DNA of 64,000 nucleotides from Bacillota bacterium. Its GTDB lineage: Bacteria; Bacillota; Clostridia; Oscillospirales; Oscillospiraceae. Under the pieces are notes generated by a model. The model was not told the DNA's origin and searched no databases. It was given only the letters and a program-made list of their open reading frames with translations. Each line of letters opens with the position of its first letter. Positions within the stretch are counted from its first letter, which is position 1. Location: positions 177,185 to 241,184 of the forward strand of contig JAETQY010000005.1 of assembly GCA_021770445.1 (NCBI GenBank), given 5' to 3'. Below, in pieces: positions 28,939-37,457 of the stretch. Both the position numbers and the translations under genes were made by a program.

Positions 28939-30642
28939 ATGATTTGCAGAAACTGCGGAAACGAGATGCGGGAGGACGCCCGATTCTGTCCCCACTGCGG
29001 GGCGATGAACGCCCCCGCTCCGGAGGGCGGGCTGCCCCAGGGCGCCCCCTCTTACAGCTCCGCCGCTCCCGCCTGGGAGGGCCCCGAGGGCGGCGGAAGG
29101 AAGAAAAAGACCGGCCTCTTCATCGGCGTCGGCGTGGCTGTGGTGGCGGTGATCGCCCTTGTAGCGGTGTTCGCCGGCGGCCTGTTCTCCAACCCTAAAA
29201 AGCAGGTGGAGGCCGCCTTTGTCAAGAGCGCCGCCGCCTATGTCCAGGCGGAGAAGGCCCTGAACCTGCCCGACACCGCCCAGTGGCAGCGGGAGCAAAA
29301 TATCAGCCAGTACCTGACCCTGGCCCTGAAAGACATCAACAGCGGCCTGATTGGCTATGACATGTCCGCCCTCAGCGGTCTGGAAGTATTGCTGTCCGCC
29401 TCCTACAACGGCGGGGACCGGTACGCGGCCTTCGATCTGACGGCCAACTGGGCGGAGGAGGAGCTGCTCTCCCTGTCTATGACAGCGTCCGACCCCTATC
29501 TGTGGTTCAATTCCCCCCAGCTCACCGGCAACACCCACTACGGCGTGAACACTGAGACCCTGGGGGCCGACCTGACGGCTATGACCGGGGACGACTCCAT
29601 GAAGGACGTCAGCTTCAACCTCTTCGACCTGGTGGACACGGTGCTGGAGAGGGTGGACCAGGAGAAGCTGGAGCAGGACATCACTGCGGCCAACAAGACC
29701 CTGTGGGAGGAGGCGCAGGTCAAGAAGACCGGAGCCAAAACCCTGGACCTGAACGGGACGGAGACCAAGACCACCGCCTTCCGGGTGACCTTCCCCCAGG
29801 AGGCCCTGGAGGGCTACGCGGACGCCCTGGTGAAGGTCATGTCCGCCATGAGCTACTACGACCTCTACGAGGAGCTCTACCGCTCCATGGGCATGCCTCA
29901 GGACCAGATCGACGAGATCATGGACGCGCTGGAGGAGCTGGACCCCTACGCCGCGCTGGCCGATGACCTCAAGGACGCCATCGGCGAGGCCGGCGGCCTG
30001 GAGTTGGAGGTCTGCCTCAGCGGCGGGTATGTGTCCGCCCTGCTGTACGAGGGCGAAATCGACGGCACAGACCTGTCCCTGGCCCTGTACCTGGGCGGCG
30101 GCGAGGCCTATGTGGACGACCTGAGCCTGGAACTGGAGGTGGACGGGGTCAAGCTGACGGTGAAGTCCACCGGCGACCACGGCGGCAGGAGCGGCGTCTT
30201 TACCGACAAGACCACCATCAAGGGCAGCCTTCTGGGCCTGACCTCCCTCAACTCCGATCTCCGCTATGAGCCCCACCGCTATGACCCCCAAAAGTTCAAC
30301 GATAATTTCAGCTGGGAGCTGTCCATTCCCGGCGCGGGCTCTCTGGAGATGGCGGGCGCCCTCGACATCTCCGAAGTCCGCTTCGACCTGGACCTGGACG
30401 ACGTCACTCTCAAGGTGATGGGCGCGGACGTGTGTACCCTGTCCCTCTCCTATCTGGTGGAGCACCGGGCCGTCCACGGAGGCGTTCCCCCCACCTTCCA
30501 GTCCCTCACCCGGATGGACCCGATGGAGCTGATGACGGCGGCGCTGGACGTCCAGAGCAGGGCCGAGGCCTGGGCGGCCGAGATGGAGGCGCTGTTCGTC
30601 TCCCGCCTGCCCGCCGAGCTGCTCTACGGCACGATGTACTGA
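28939..30642 (+). CDS. Zinc-ribbon, single-TM protein with large extracytoplasmic region
   Basis: MICRNCGNEMREDARFCPHCGAM zinc ribbon, then low-complexity linker and one TM (GLFIGVGVAVVAVIALVAVFAGGLF). Confidence 0.85.
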   Translation: MICRNCGNEMREDARFCPHCGAMNAPAPEGGLPQGAPSYSSAAPAWEGPEGGGRKKKTGLFIGVGVAVVAVIALVAVFAGGLFSNPKKQVEAAFVKSAAAYVQAEKALNLPDTAQWQREQNISQYLTLALKDINSGLIGYDMSALSGLEVLLSASYNGGDRYAAFDLTANWAEEELLSLSMTASDPYLWFNSPQLTGNTHYGVNTETLGADLTAMTGDDSMKDVSFNLFDLVDTVLERVDQEKLEQDITAANKTLWEEAQVKKTGAKTLDLNGTETKTTAFRVTFPQEALEGYADALVKVMSAMSYYDLYEELYRSMGMPQDQIDEIMDALEELDPYAALADDLKDAIGEAGGLELEVCLSGGYVSALLYEGEIDGTDLSLALYLGGGEAYVDDLSLELEVDGVKLTVKSTGDHGGRSGVFTDKTTIKGSLLGLTSLNSDLRYEPHRYDPQKFNDNFSWELSIPGAGSLEMAGALDISEVRFDLDLDDVTLKVMGADVCTLSLSYLVEHRAVHGGVPPTFQSLTRMDPMELMTAALDVQSRAEAWAAEMEALFVSRLPAELLYGTMY

Positions 30643-31853
30643 TGGATACCCTCCGCTTCGGCGCAACTTATTTTAAGCTGACCCTGGGCAGGCTCTGCCA
30701 ACAGCGCTGGCTGCTGGCAGGGCTGGCTCTTTTGTGCCTTCTTTTGCCCCTTGGGGCGGGCCAGGCGGCCAATACCCTGCTGTCCCGGGGGGTGGACTTT
30801 CACGGTGTCACCCTGGCGATTTCCGCCCCGGAGGGGGACGGCGTCCCCCAAATGCTGGAACAGTTTATGGGGGACATGGAGGATATCGCCCAGTATTGCC
30901 GCATCGTCTCCATGGACGAGGAGGCGGCCCTGTCCGCCCTGGAACGGGGGGAGGTCACTGCCGTGCTGGCCCTGCCGGAGAACTTTATCCGGGGGGTGAT
31001 GTGGGGGGAGAACCCGGACCTGCGGCTCATCGTGGCCGGGGACCGGCCCCTGGAGTCTCTGCTGCTGCTGTGGGTGGGCCAGAGCGCCTGCGACATCCTC
31101 TCCGCCTTCCAGAGCGGGGTGTACGCTGTACTGGATCTCTATGAGGAAGCCCCGCCCCCCGGCCTTGACCGGGAAGACGTGGTGCTGGACATCAACCTGC
31201 GCTATATCTCCCTGGCTGTGGACCGGACGGACATGTTCCGGACGGAGGAGATCTCCGCCACCCGGACCCTACCCGTCCCCCTCCACTACGCTCTGGCTCT
31301 CATCTCCTACTTCGCCCTGTCCGCCGCCCCCCTGTTCGTCCCTGTCTACAGTGGGGACTGGCTGCGCCCCCAGCGGCGGCTGCGGGCGGCGGGCCGGGGG
31401 ACTGCCGCCGGATACTGGTCCGGGGTGCTGGCCGGGATGGTCTTTCTGCTTCCGCTTCTGCTCCCCGCCCTGCTGCTGGCGGGGGGCGGGGAGCCCCTGT
31501 CTCTGGTGGCCTCCGCCCTGGGGATGGCCTTGTACTGCTCCCTCTTTTCCTCGGTGTGCTGCCTGGCCGCCCGGAGCGTTGCCGGGTGCGGGGCGGCGGC
31601 CTTTACAATTTCCTTGGCCTCTCTGGCCTTGGCTGGCGGTATCGTCCCCCCGGTGCTGCTGCCTGGGCCGATGGGTCAGCTGAGCGGGCTGTCGCCGGTG
31701 ACCTGGCTGATGGAGCTGGCCGCTCGCCCCATGGGCATCTGCCAGGTGTCCGCCTCCGCCTGGGCCGGTCTGGTCCTGACGGGCGTGGGGATGGCCGCTC
31801 TCGCCCTGTTCCTCTACCGCCGCCGGGCGGACAGCGAGGAGGTGGGACTGTGA
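30642..31853 (+). CDS. ABC-2-type membrane permease subunit 1
   Basis: N-terminal TM, extracytoplasmic domain, then 5-6 TM segments; start overlaps previous stop (TGATG). Confidence 0.7.
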   Translation: MDTLRFGATYFKLTLGRLCQQRWLLAGLALLCLLLPLGAGQAANTLLSRGVDFHGVTLAISAPEGDGVPQMLEQFMGDMEDIAQYCRIVSMDEEAALSALERGEVTAVLALPENFIRGVMWGENPDLRLIVAGDRPLESLLLLWVGQSACDILSAFQSGVYAVLDLYEEAPPPGLDREDVVLDINLRYISLAVDRTDMFRTEEISATRTLPVPLHYALALISYFALSAAPLFVPVYSGDWLRPQRRLRAAGRGTAAGYWSGVLAGMVFLLPLLLPALLLAGGGEPLSLVASALGMALYCSLFSSVCCLAARSVAGCGAAAFTISLASLALAGGIVPPVLLPGPMGQLSGLSPVTWLMELAARPMGICQVSASAWAGLVLTGVGMAALALFLYRRRADSEEVGL

Positions 31854-32977
31854 ATTTTTCCCTCACTCTGTTTAAGGCGGCCCTTCTGTCCCGGCTAACC
31901 GGCTGGCGGACCTGGCTTCTGCTCCTGCTCCTGCCGGCGGTGACCTTCGGGGCCAGGGCCCTCCTCCCAGCGGAGGAGGTATCCACCCCTGTTCAGGTGG
32001 GGGTGGTGCTCCCGGAGAAGGGAGGCGAGGCCTTCTGGGCGCGGCTGGAGGCGCGTTCCGGCCTGGTGGTCACCTTCCACTCCGCCGATCTGGCCTATGC
32101 GGAGGGACAGGTGGCGGCGGGCCGTTGGGACTGCGCCCTGGTCCTGCCCCAGGACTTCGAGAACCGTCTGGCCCGGCTGGAGGTGGACGGCCTGTTCACT
32201 CTGCTCACCGGCCCGGGCTCCGCCGTCTACCCCATGGTGCGGGAGACGGTGTCTGCCTGCGTGGCCGAGCTCATTTCCCCCGGCATGGCGGAGGAGTACC
32301 TGCTGGACAGCGGCATTGTGGACGCAGACCGGCTTGACAACCTCCGCCCCCGGCTCCACGAGGTGCTGCTGGACCAGGACCGGGTGCTGATCTCCATGGA
32401 GAGCCTGGACGGACGGCCCCTGGACCCACTAAGTCTGGCGGACAGCGGGGTATCCAATCTGCTGTCCGGCCTGGCCGCCATTTTGCTGCTCATTTGGGCG
32501 CTGCTCACCGCCATGGACCTAGGTCGGTGGCTGGACGCCCCCTTCGCCCGGCGGCTGCGCCCCCTCCGGGGGACATCAGTCCTCCTTCTGCCCCGGCTGG
32601 GGGCGGCGCTGGTCCCCGCTCTGTGCGCCGGCGCCCTGGCCCTACTGGCGGTGGACCACCCCCTCCCCTGCATCCTGGCCTTACTCCCCTACCTGCTGTT
32701 CTGGGGGGCGGCCATCCTATTGCTGGCACGTCTGCGCCCGGTGTGGAGCGCCCTGCCCGCGGTGGTCCCCTTTGTCCCGGTGCTGGGTCTACTCCTGTCC
32801 CCAGTGCTACTGGACCTGTCCCTTCTCTTTCCCGCCTTGAGCCCTGTCATCCGCTGGAACCCCGTTACCCTCTACCTTCGCGCCTGCGGCGGCGCCTGGA
32901 CGGATGGGGCGGTTCTGGCGGCGGCCGGCGTAGTCCTTCTAGTCCTGCCGCCTCTCCTAGAGGGCAAAAGAGCATAA
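31850..32977 (+). CDS. ABC-2-type membrane permease subunit 2 (GTG start)
   Basis: Same topology as upstream gene; GTG overlaps upstream TGA. Confidence 0.7.
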   Translation: MNFSLTLFKAALLSRLTGWRTWLLLLLLPAVTFGARALLPAEEVSTPVQVGVVLPEKGGEAFWARLEARSGLVVTFHSADLAYAEGQVAAGRWDCALVLPQDFENRLARLEVDGLFTLLTGPGSAVYPMVRETVSACVAELISPGMAEEYLLDSGIVDADRLDNLRPRLHEVLLDQDRVLISMESLDGRPLDPLSLADSGVSNLLSGLAAILLLIWALLTAMDLGRWLDAPFARRLRPLRGTSVLLLPRLGAALVPALCAGALALLAVDHPLPCILALLPYLLFWGAAILLLARLRPVWSALPAVVPFVPVLGLLLSPVLLDLSLLFPALSPVIRWNPVTLYLRACGGAWTDGAVLAAAGVVLLVLPPLLEGKRA

Positions 32978-33132
32978 CAAAGCGGCCCGGCGGACTTCCC
33001 GCCGGGCTGCCAATATGGTAAGGAGGAAAAAGAAGAAAACCTCTGATCCTTGGTAAAAGCGCCAACCGGGCGCCTGGTTCGGGGGTGGCCGGCCGCCCCC
33101 TCACTCCATACTATGCGCCCGCCGCCGGAGCG

Positions 33133-33408
33133 TTACAGTAGAAACAGCCACACCGCCCAGCCCAGAGAGGCCAGCGCCGCCCCCAGCGCCCCCCAGGCGG
33201 GGGCAGGGATGCGCTCCAGCCGCCGGTTCCACACCTTGCCCTGCCTGATATAGCCGTCGGCGGCCTGCCGGGCCTCCCGGAGCACCTTGTCGGCGCTCAC
33301 CCCCTCCCGGGCCAGGGCCTCCTCCTTGACGATGAAGATGGCCTCCTCAAAGAGCCGGGGGTCGGGGGATTTTACCAAGATCACCTGCCGGGTGATACCC
33401 TTCACCAT
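33133..33408 (-). CDS. Small tail-anchored hypothetical protein
   Basis: MVKGITRQVILVKSPDPRLFEEAIFIVKEEALAREGVSADKVLREARQAA... with C-terminal TM. Confidence 0.75.
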   Translation of the reverse strand: MVKGITRQVILVKSPDPRLFEEAIFIVKEEALAREGVSADKVLREARQAADGYIRQGKVWNRRLERIPAPAWGALGAALASLGWAVWLFLL

Positions 33409-33468
33409 GATAACCACATCCTTTGCCAGTGTTTTCCTTTAGTCTGCCCGGATCTTGGAAAGTTATTC

Positions 33469-34359
33469 TCAGCTCAGCAGCAGCTCCAGCTCCTCCAGGG
33501 AGATGCCCGGCTGGAGGGCCATGCTGAGCCCGTAGCCAATCACCTTGGCCAGGTCGTTCACCTGGCTGTCGATGTCCTTGGGGGTGACAAGCAGGTCCTT
33601 CCCCTCCCCCAGGTCGGGCAGGTCGTCGGTGCCCAGCAGGTCGGCGGCCAGGGTGGCGCCGTCCACCACAGTGGGCACCCCCAGGGCAATCACCGGCACC
33701 CCCAGGGTGTCCTGGGTGAGCCCCATGCGGTGGTTGCCCACCCCGGAGCCGGGGGTGATTCCCGTGTCGGCGATCTGCACCGTCTTACACAGCCGGGCCA
33801 CCGACCGGGAGGCCAGGGCGTCTACCGCCACCACGCAGGCGGGCCGGATCTTCTCACACACCGCCCGCACCAGCTCACCACTCTCCACCCCGGTGGTGCC
33901 CATCACCTCGGCGGCCAGAGAGGCCACCGGCCGCAGGGAGCCGAAGTGCTCCGGCATCTGGCGCACCAGGTGACGGGTAATCAGCACATTCTCATGGACC
34001 TTCGGGCCGATGGCGTCGGGGGTGATGGCCCGGTTGCCCAGCCCCGCCACCAGCACCAGCCCTTTCTCGGGCACCTCCTCCAACAGGGGGGACAGCTCCC
34101 CCGCCACCGCCTGGACCGACCGCTGAAAGACACCCTCCTCTCGGCTGGCCAGCCCCTCCAGGGTGAGGGTGACGTAGGTGCCCCGGGGCTTGCCCAGGGC
34201 CTTCTCCCCCCGTCCGTCCAGAATTTTGACGGTGTTCACCGAGATGCCCTCCCGGTACCCGTCCCGGGCCTCCACCCCCGGCAGAGCGGTAAGGGCCCCC
34301 GCCTGCTCCTGCCACAGCTCCCTGGCCTCCAGGGCCAGGTCGGTCCGTCTCATGCGCAT
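33469..34359 (-). CDS. gpr: Germination protease GPR
   Basis: RTDLALEARELWQ, GLGNRAITPDAIGPKVHENVLITRHL, VVAVDALASRSVARLCKTVQIADTGITPGSGVGNHR. Confidence 0.95.
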   Translation of the reverse strand: MRMRRTDLALEARELWQEQAGALTALPGVEARDGYREGISVNTVKILDGRGEKALGKPRGTYVTLTLEGLASREEGVFQRSVQAVAGELSPLLEEVPEKGLVLVAGLGNRAITPDAIGPKVHENVLITRHLVRQMPEHFGSLRPVASLAAEVMGTTGVESGELVRAVCEKIRPACVVAVDALASRSVARLCKTVQIADTGITPGSGVGNHRMGLTQDTLGVPVIALGVPTVVDGATLAADLLGTDDLPDLGEGKDLLVTPKDIDSQVNDLAKVIGYGLSMALQPGISLEELELLLS

Positions 34360-34559
34360 AGCTGTCCTCCCCCTTATGCAATATGTTGTGGAATATTTTT
34401 CTTGCCGCCCTAGTTTTTGCCTCTTTCAAAAAACTATCCCGCCGCCGCAAAAAAAATCAAAAAAACAGTTGATTTTTTCGTTGAGCAATGGTACAATACA
34501 AATCTGCGTGGGCGCATTGACGCCCAAAATCAAAAATAAAATCGGAGGAGGTGTTTGGT

Positions 34560-34823
34560 TTGCCGAATATTAAGTCTGCCAAGAAGCGCGTTCTGGTGTC
34601 TCAGGCCAAGGCCGCGCAGAACAAGGCCGCGAAGTCCGCGCTCAAGACCGACATCAAGAAGTTTGAGGCCGCGGTGGCGGAAGGCAACCGCAGCGAGGCC
34701 GATGCCGCTTACAAGGTGGCCGTCAAGGCGGTGGACAAGGCCGCTGCCAAGGGTCTGCTGCACCGCAACAATGCCGCCAACAAGAAGAGCAAGATGACCG
34801 TCAAGCTGAGCAAGCTGGCTTGA
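34560..34823 (+). CDS. rpsT: 30S ribosomal protein S20 (TTG start)
   Basis: LPNIKSAKKRVLVSQAKAAQNKAAKSALKTDIKKFEAAV...KGLLHRNNAANKKSKMTVKLSKLA. Confidence 0.95.
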   Translation: MPNIKSAKKRVLVSQAKAAQNKAAKSALKTDIKKFEAAVAEGNRSEADAAYKVAVKAVDKAAAKGLLHRNNAANKKSKMTVKLSKLA

Positions 34824-34840
34824 CCGTAGCGCGCGTGGAA

Positions 34841-34867
34841 AGCCGTCTGTGTTCAGACGGCTTTTTT
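34841..34867 (+). terminator. Terminator after rpsT
   Basis: agccgtctgtgttcagacggcttttttc. Confidence 0.85.
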
Positions 34868-34902
34868 CGTATTTGTTTCGACGGGGATATGTGGTAGAAT
34901 GA

Positions 34903-35019
34903 CCTCATCCGTCACAGCCTTCGGCTGTGCCACCTTCCCCTAAAGGGGAAGGCTTTGGGATGCGTAGCCTTTGGCTTCCCCTAAAGGGGAAGCCGTCAAG
35001 CGAAGCGAGACTGATGAGG
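34903..35019. repeat. Palindromic intergenic repeat (MITE/REP-like), copy 2
   Basis: CCTCATCCGTCACAGCCTTCGGCTGTGCCACCTTCCCCTAAAGGGGAAGG...GACTGATGAGG; related to 1705-1817. Confidence 0.8.
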
Positions 35020-35091
35020 CGTTTCGCGGAGCGAAACATACGAAGTAAACAAAAGTAAGGGGCCGTTTGGTGTTCGAAAGGAGGCCGCCAG

Positions 35092-35943
35092 ATGAAAAAA
35101 ATTCTCTCTTTCCCCCCGGTCTCCTTCGCGGTGGAGACGGCGGACCTCTATATGTCCATCGGGGCCCCCCGGTCGGCGGCCGCCCTGTCCTACTTTCTGA
35201 TCCTCACCCTCTTTCCCCTGCTGGTGTGCGTCAACTACTTCATCGGCCTGTTCCACCTGGACCTGGAAAATCTGCTCCGCTCCCTGGACCAGCTCCTCCC
35301 CGCCGGGGCGCTGGCCGTGATGGAGGACTACCTGGGCTATGTGGCAGGCAGCCAGTCAGACGCCCTGCTGCTGGCCAGCATCATCACCATTCTGATCTCC
35401 GCCTCGGCGGGACTGCGCACCCTGCTGGCCACCCTGGACAGCCTCCACGGGACGCAGAACGTCCATATCGTCCGCCGGGTGCTGCTCAGCGTACTGCTGT
35501 CCGCCCTGTTTCTGCTCACCATCTACCTGTCGGTGGTGGTCATCTTCACCGGCGAATGGTTCTTCTGGCTGCTGGAGGAGCGGCTGCCCGGTCGTATCGC
35601 CCAGCTGGTCCCCCCGCTGTCTGGGCTATGGCGGTGGATGCGCTACCTGCTGCTGTTCTGCTTCGTGCTGCTGCTGGTGCTGGTGGTCTACCGGGCGGGC
35701 ACCCCCCGGAGGGCCATGCGGACTAGGATGGTGGTGCTGTCCTCCCTGTTGGCGGCGGCGGCTATCGCGGCGGCGTCGGCGCTGTTCTCCTGGTTCATCG
35801 GCATGTCCTCCCGCTATGCCCTGATCTACGGCTCCCTGGCCTCCCTCATTATCCTGCTGGTGTGGCTCTACCTGTGCGGCTGCATCCTGCTGCTGGGGGC
35901 GGTAGTGGGAAGGGTGCTGGAAAACCGGTGGAAAAAAGCATAA
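35092..35943 (+). CDS. YihY/BrkB family membrane protein
   Basis: PRSAAALSYFLILTLFPLLVCVNYFIG...SSRYALIYGSLASLIILLVWLYLCGCILLLGAVVG. Confidence 0.92.
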   Translation: MKKILSFPPVSFAVETADLYMSIGAPRSAAALSYFLILTLFPLLVCVNYFIGLFHLDLENLLRSLDQLLPAGALAVMEDYLGYVAGSQSDALLLASIITILISASAGLRTLLATLDSLHGTQNVHIVRRVLLSVLLSALFLLTIYLSVVVIFTGEWFFWLLEERLPGRIAQLVPPLSGLWRWMRYLLLFCFVLLLVLVVYRAGTPRRAMRTRMVVLSSLLAAAAIAAASALFSWFIGMSSRYALIYGSLASLIILLVWLYLCGCILLLGAVVGRVLENRWKKA

Positions 35944-35974
35944 AAACAGCGCCGGAAAACCGGCGCTGTTTTTC
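35943..35974. terminator. Bidirectional terminator
   Basis: aaaacagcgccggaaaaccggcgctgttttt. Confidence 0.85.
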
Positions 35975-35979
35975 ATTGT

Positions 35980-37005
35980 TTACTCGCTGTAGGGCTTGTC
36001 GGTCTCGATAAAGACGCCCCGGCCGGCTTCCCAGCCTACATAGAAGTTCAGCGCCTTCCCCAGGTCCCGGAGCTTGAAGTAGTTGCTGCCACCGATCTTG
36101 TAGACGGTCAGGCTGGTCTCCATGCCGTCGATAACGATGGCATCGTTGGAGGGGGAGGCCTCCTTGGCCGCCGCCGGCGCCCCTGCCAGCTCCTTGCCGG
36201 TGGCCTCGTAGGGCTGGCCGGAGGTGACCGTCACCTTGCCGCCGCTGTAGCCCACGGCAAACTGCTTCTCCGTGCCGTTGAGCACCGCCGCCACATCCCG
36301 GATTTTGAAGTAGTTGCTCCCGCCGATCTTGTACACGGTGGGGTCCTGGGCCGCGCCGTTCACCTCCAGCTTGTCGTTGGTGGGGTTGGCGGTTTTAGTA
36401 TCGGCAGGCTTTTCGGGCTCCACGGGCTGGGTGCTCCCGTTATCCGGTACTATCTCAAACCAGAGATAGGTATAGCGATCGAAACCACCGAAAGTGTTGT
36501 AGTCTTCGTAGTCTTCGCGAAAACCACGGCTTAAACAATATCCTCTGTCTCCCTCGAAGGGCGGAGTAGCGGGCAAGGGCTGAGTGGGAGTGGCTTTAGC
36601 TTCATCAAGGAAATCAAAGGTAGACATACCCTCCAGGTCGCCAAACCACTGAGCATCGTAACCACCGTAAATACTATCAAAAACGGTGCCCACAACATAC
36701 GCCGCAACACCTCCACCATTGGGCAGTTTGTAGACAAGACGGCCACCCATATAATACCCTTCCTCTTCTACCTCTTCTTTTATGGTTCCTTCGGGGAATA
36801 CAGGTGTGATGATGGTGCCTTCCGGAATTTGATAGTAAGTTATCCCAGATTGGTCATCAACGCGGGTACCCACCACTGGCTTGGATAAGGTATAGCTGAA
36901 TCCGCCATCATCCTGAATGGTGGTCTCTCCCGCCGCCATTGCGGGGATCGTCAGCCCCAGACACATCGTCAAGGCCAGCGCGAGGGATAGGATTTTCTTT
37001 TTCAT
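35980..37005 (-). CDS. Secreted protein with two stalk (copper amine oxidase N-term-like) repeats
   Basis: Signal peptide MKKKILSLALALTMCLGLTIPAMA; repeated YKIGGSNYFKIRDVAAVLNG / YKIGGSNYFKLRDLGKALNF. Confidence 0.8.
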   Translation of the reverse strand: MKKKILSLALALTMCLGLTIPAMAAGETTIQDDGGFSYTLSKPVVGTRVDDQSGITYYQIPEGTIITPVFPEGTIKEEVEEEGYYMGGRLVYKLPNGGGVAAYVVGTVFDSIYGGYDAQWFGDLEGMSTFDFLDEAKATPTQPLPATPPFEGDRGYCLSRGFREDYEDYNTFGGFDRYTYLWFEIVPDNGSTQPVEPEKPADTKTANPTNDKLEVNGAAQDPTVYKIGGSNYFKIRDVAAVLNGTEKQFAVGYSGGKVTVTSGQPYEATGKELAGAPAAAKEASPSNDAIVIDGMETSLTVYKIGGSNYFKLRDLGKALNFYVGWEAGRGVFIETDKPYSE

Positions 37006-37164
37006 CTGCTTTCTTCCTCTCTTTTTGTTTTCTCAGCGGCACATACCCTCGGAGGGCGGGAAATTGCGGCCCTCCGGGGCGTTTTCCGCCGAGACAAACA
37101 AAAGCGGCGCAGGATCAATGACCCCACACCGCATATATCCAGACACAAACCCCCAAACCGCCCC

Positions 37165-37372
37165 TTGTAAAAGGGCGGTCTTTCCGGTATAATGAGGGCT
37201 GGCGCAGCAATGCTGTTGTGTGGGAGGTCCGTTCTCCCGCATAGGGGCGCGGGGGTGGTCGAGACCCCCACGTCCTGCCTTTATTTGCCTCGTGCCATTA
37301 CTATAACATAACTCGACGGATTACACAAGGAAATTTTTAGCGGCGCGGCTCGGTTTCGGGCCGCGTTTTCCC
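37165..37372 (+). other. Structured intergenic segment with plus-strand promoter and terminator-like hairpin (ncRNA or repeat candidate)
   Basis: TTGTAA-17-TATAAT, hairpins GGGAG-gtccgtt-CTCCC and GGGGGT-ggtcgag-ACCCCC, then CGCGGC-tcggtttcgg-GCCGCG-TTTT. Confidence 0.4.
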
Positions 37373-37457
37373 TTTCCAAATGCCGGGAATTGTGCTAAAA
37401 TTAGCATGAGAAATTTTTGCCGCTCCGCAGGCCCGGAGCGAATCATGGGGTGACGAT

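Noticed and set aside
28915-30666. 583-aa minus-strand ORF opposite the zinc-ribbon membrane protein
   Set aside because: Antisense shadow; the plus-strand gene has RBS, zinc ribbon and TM.
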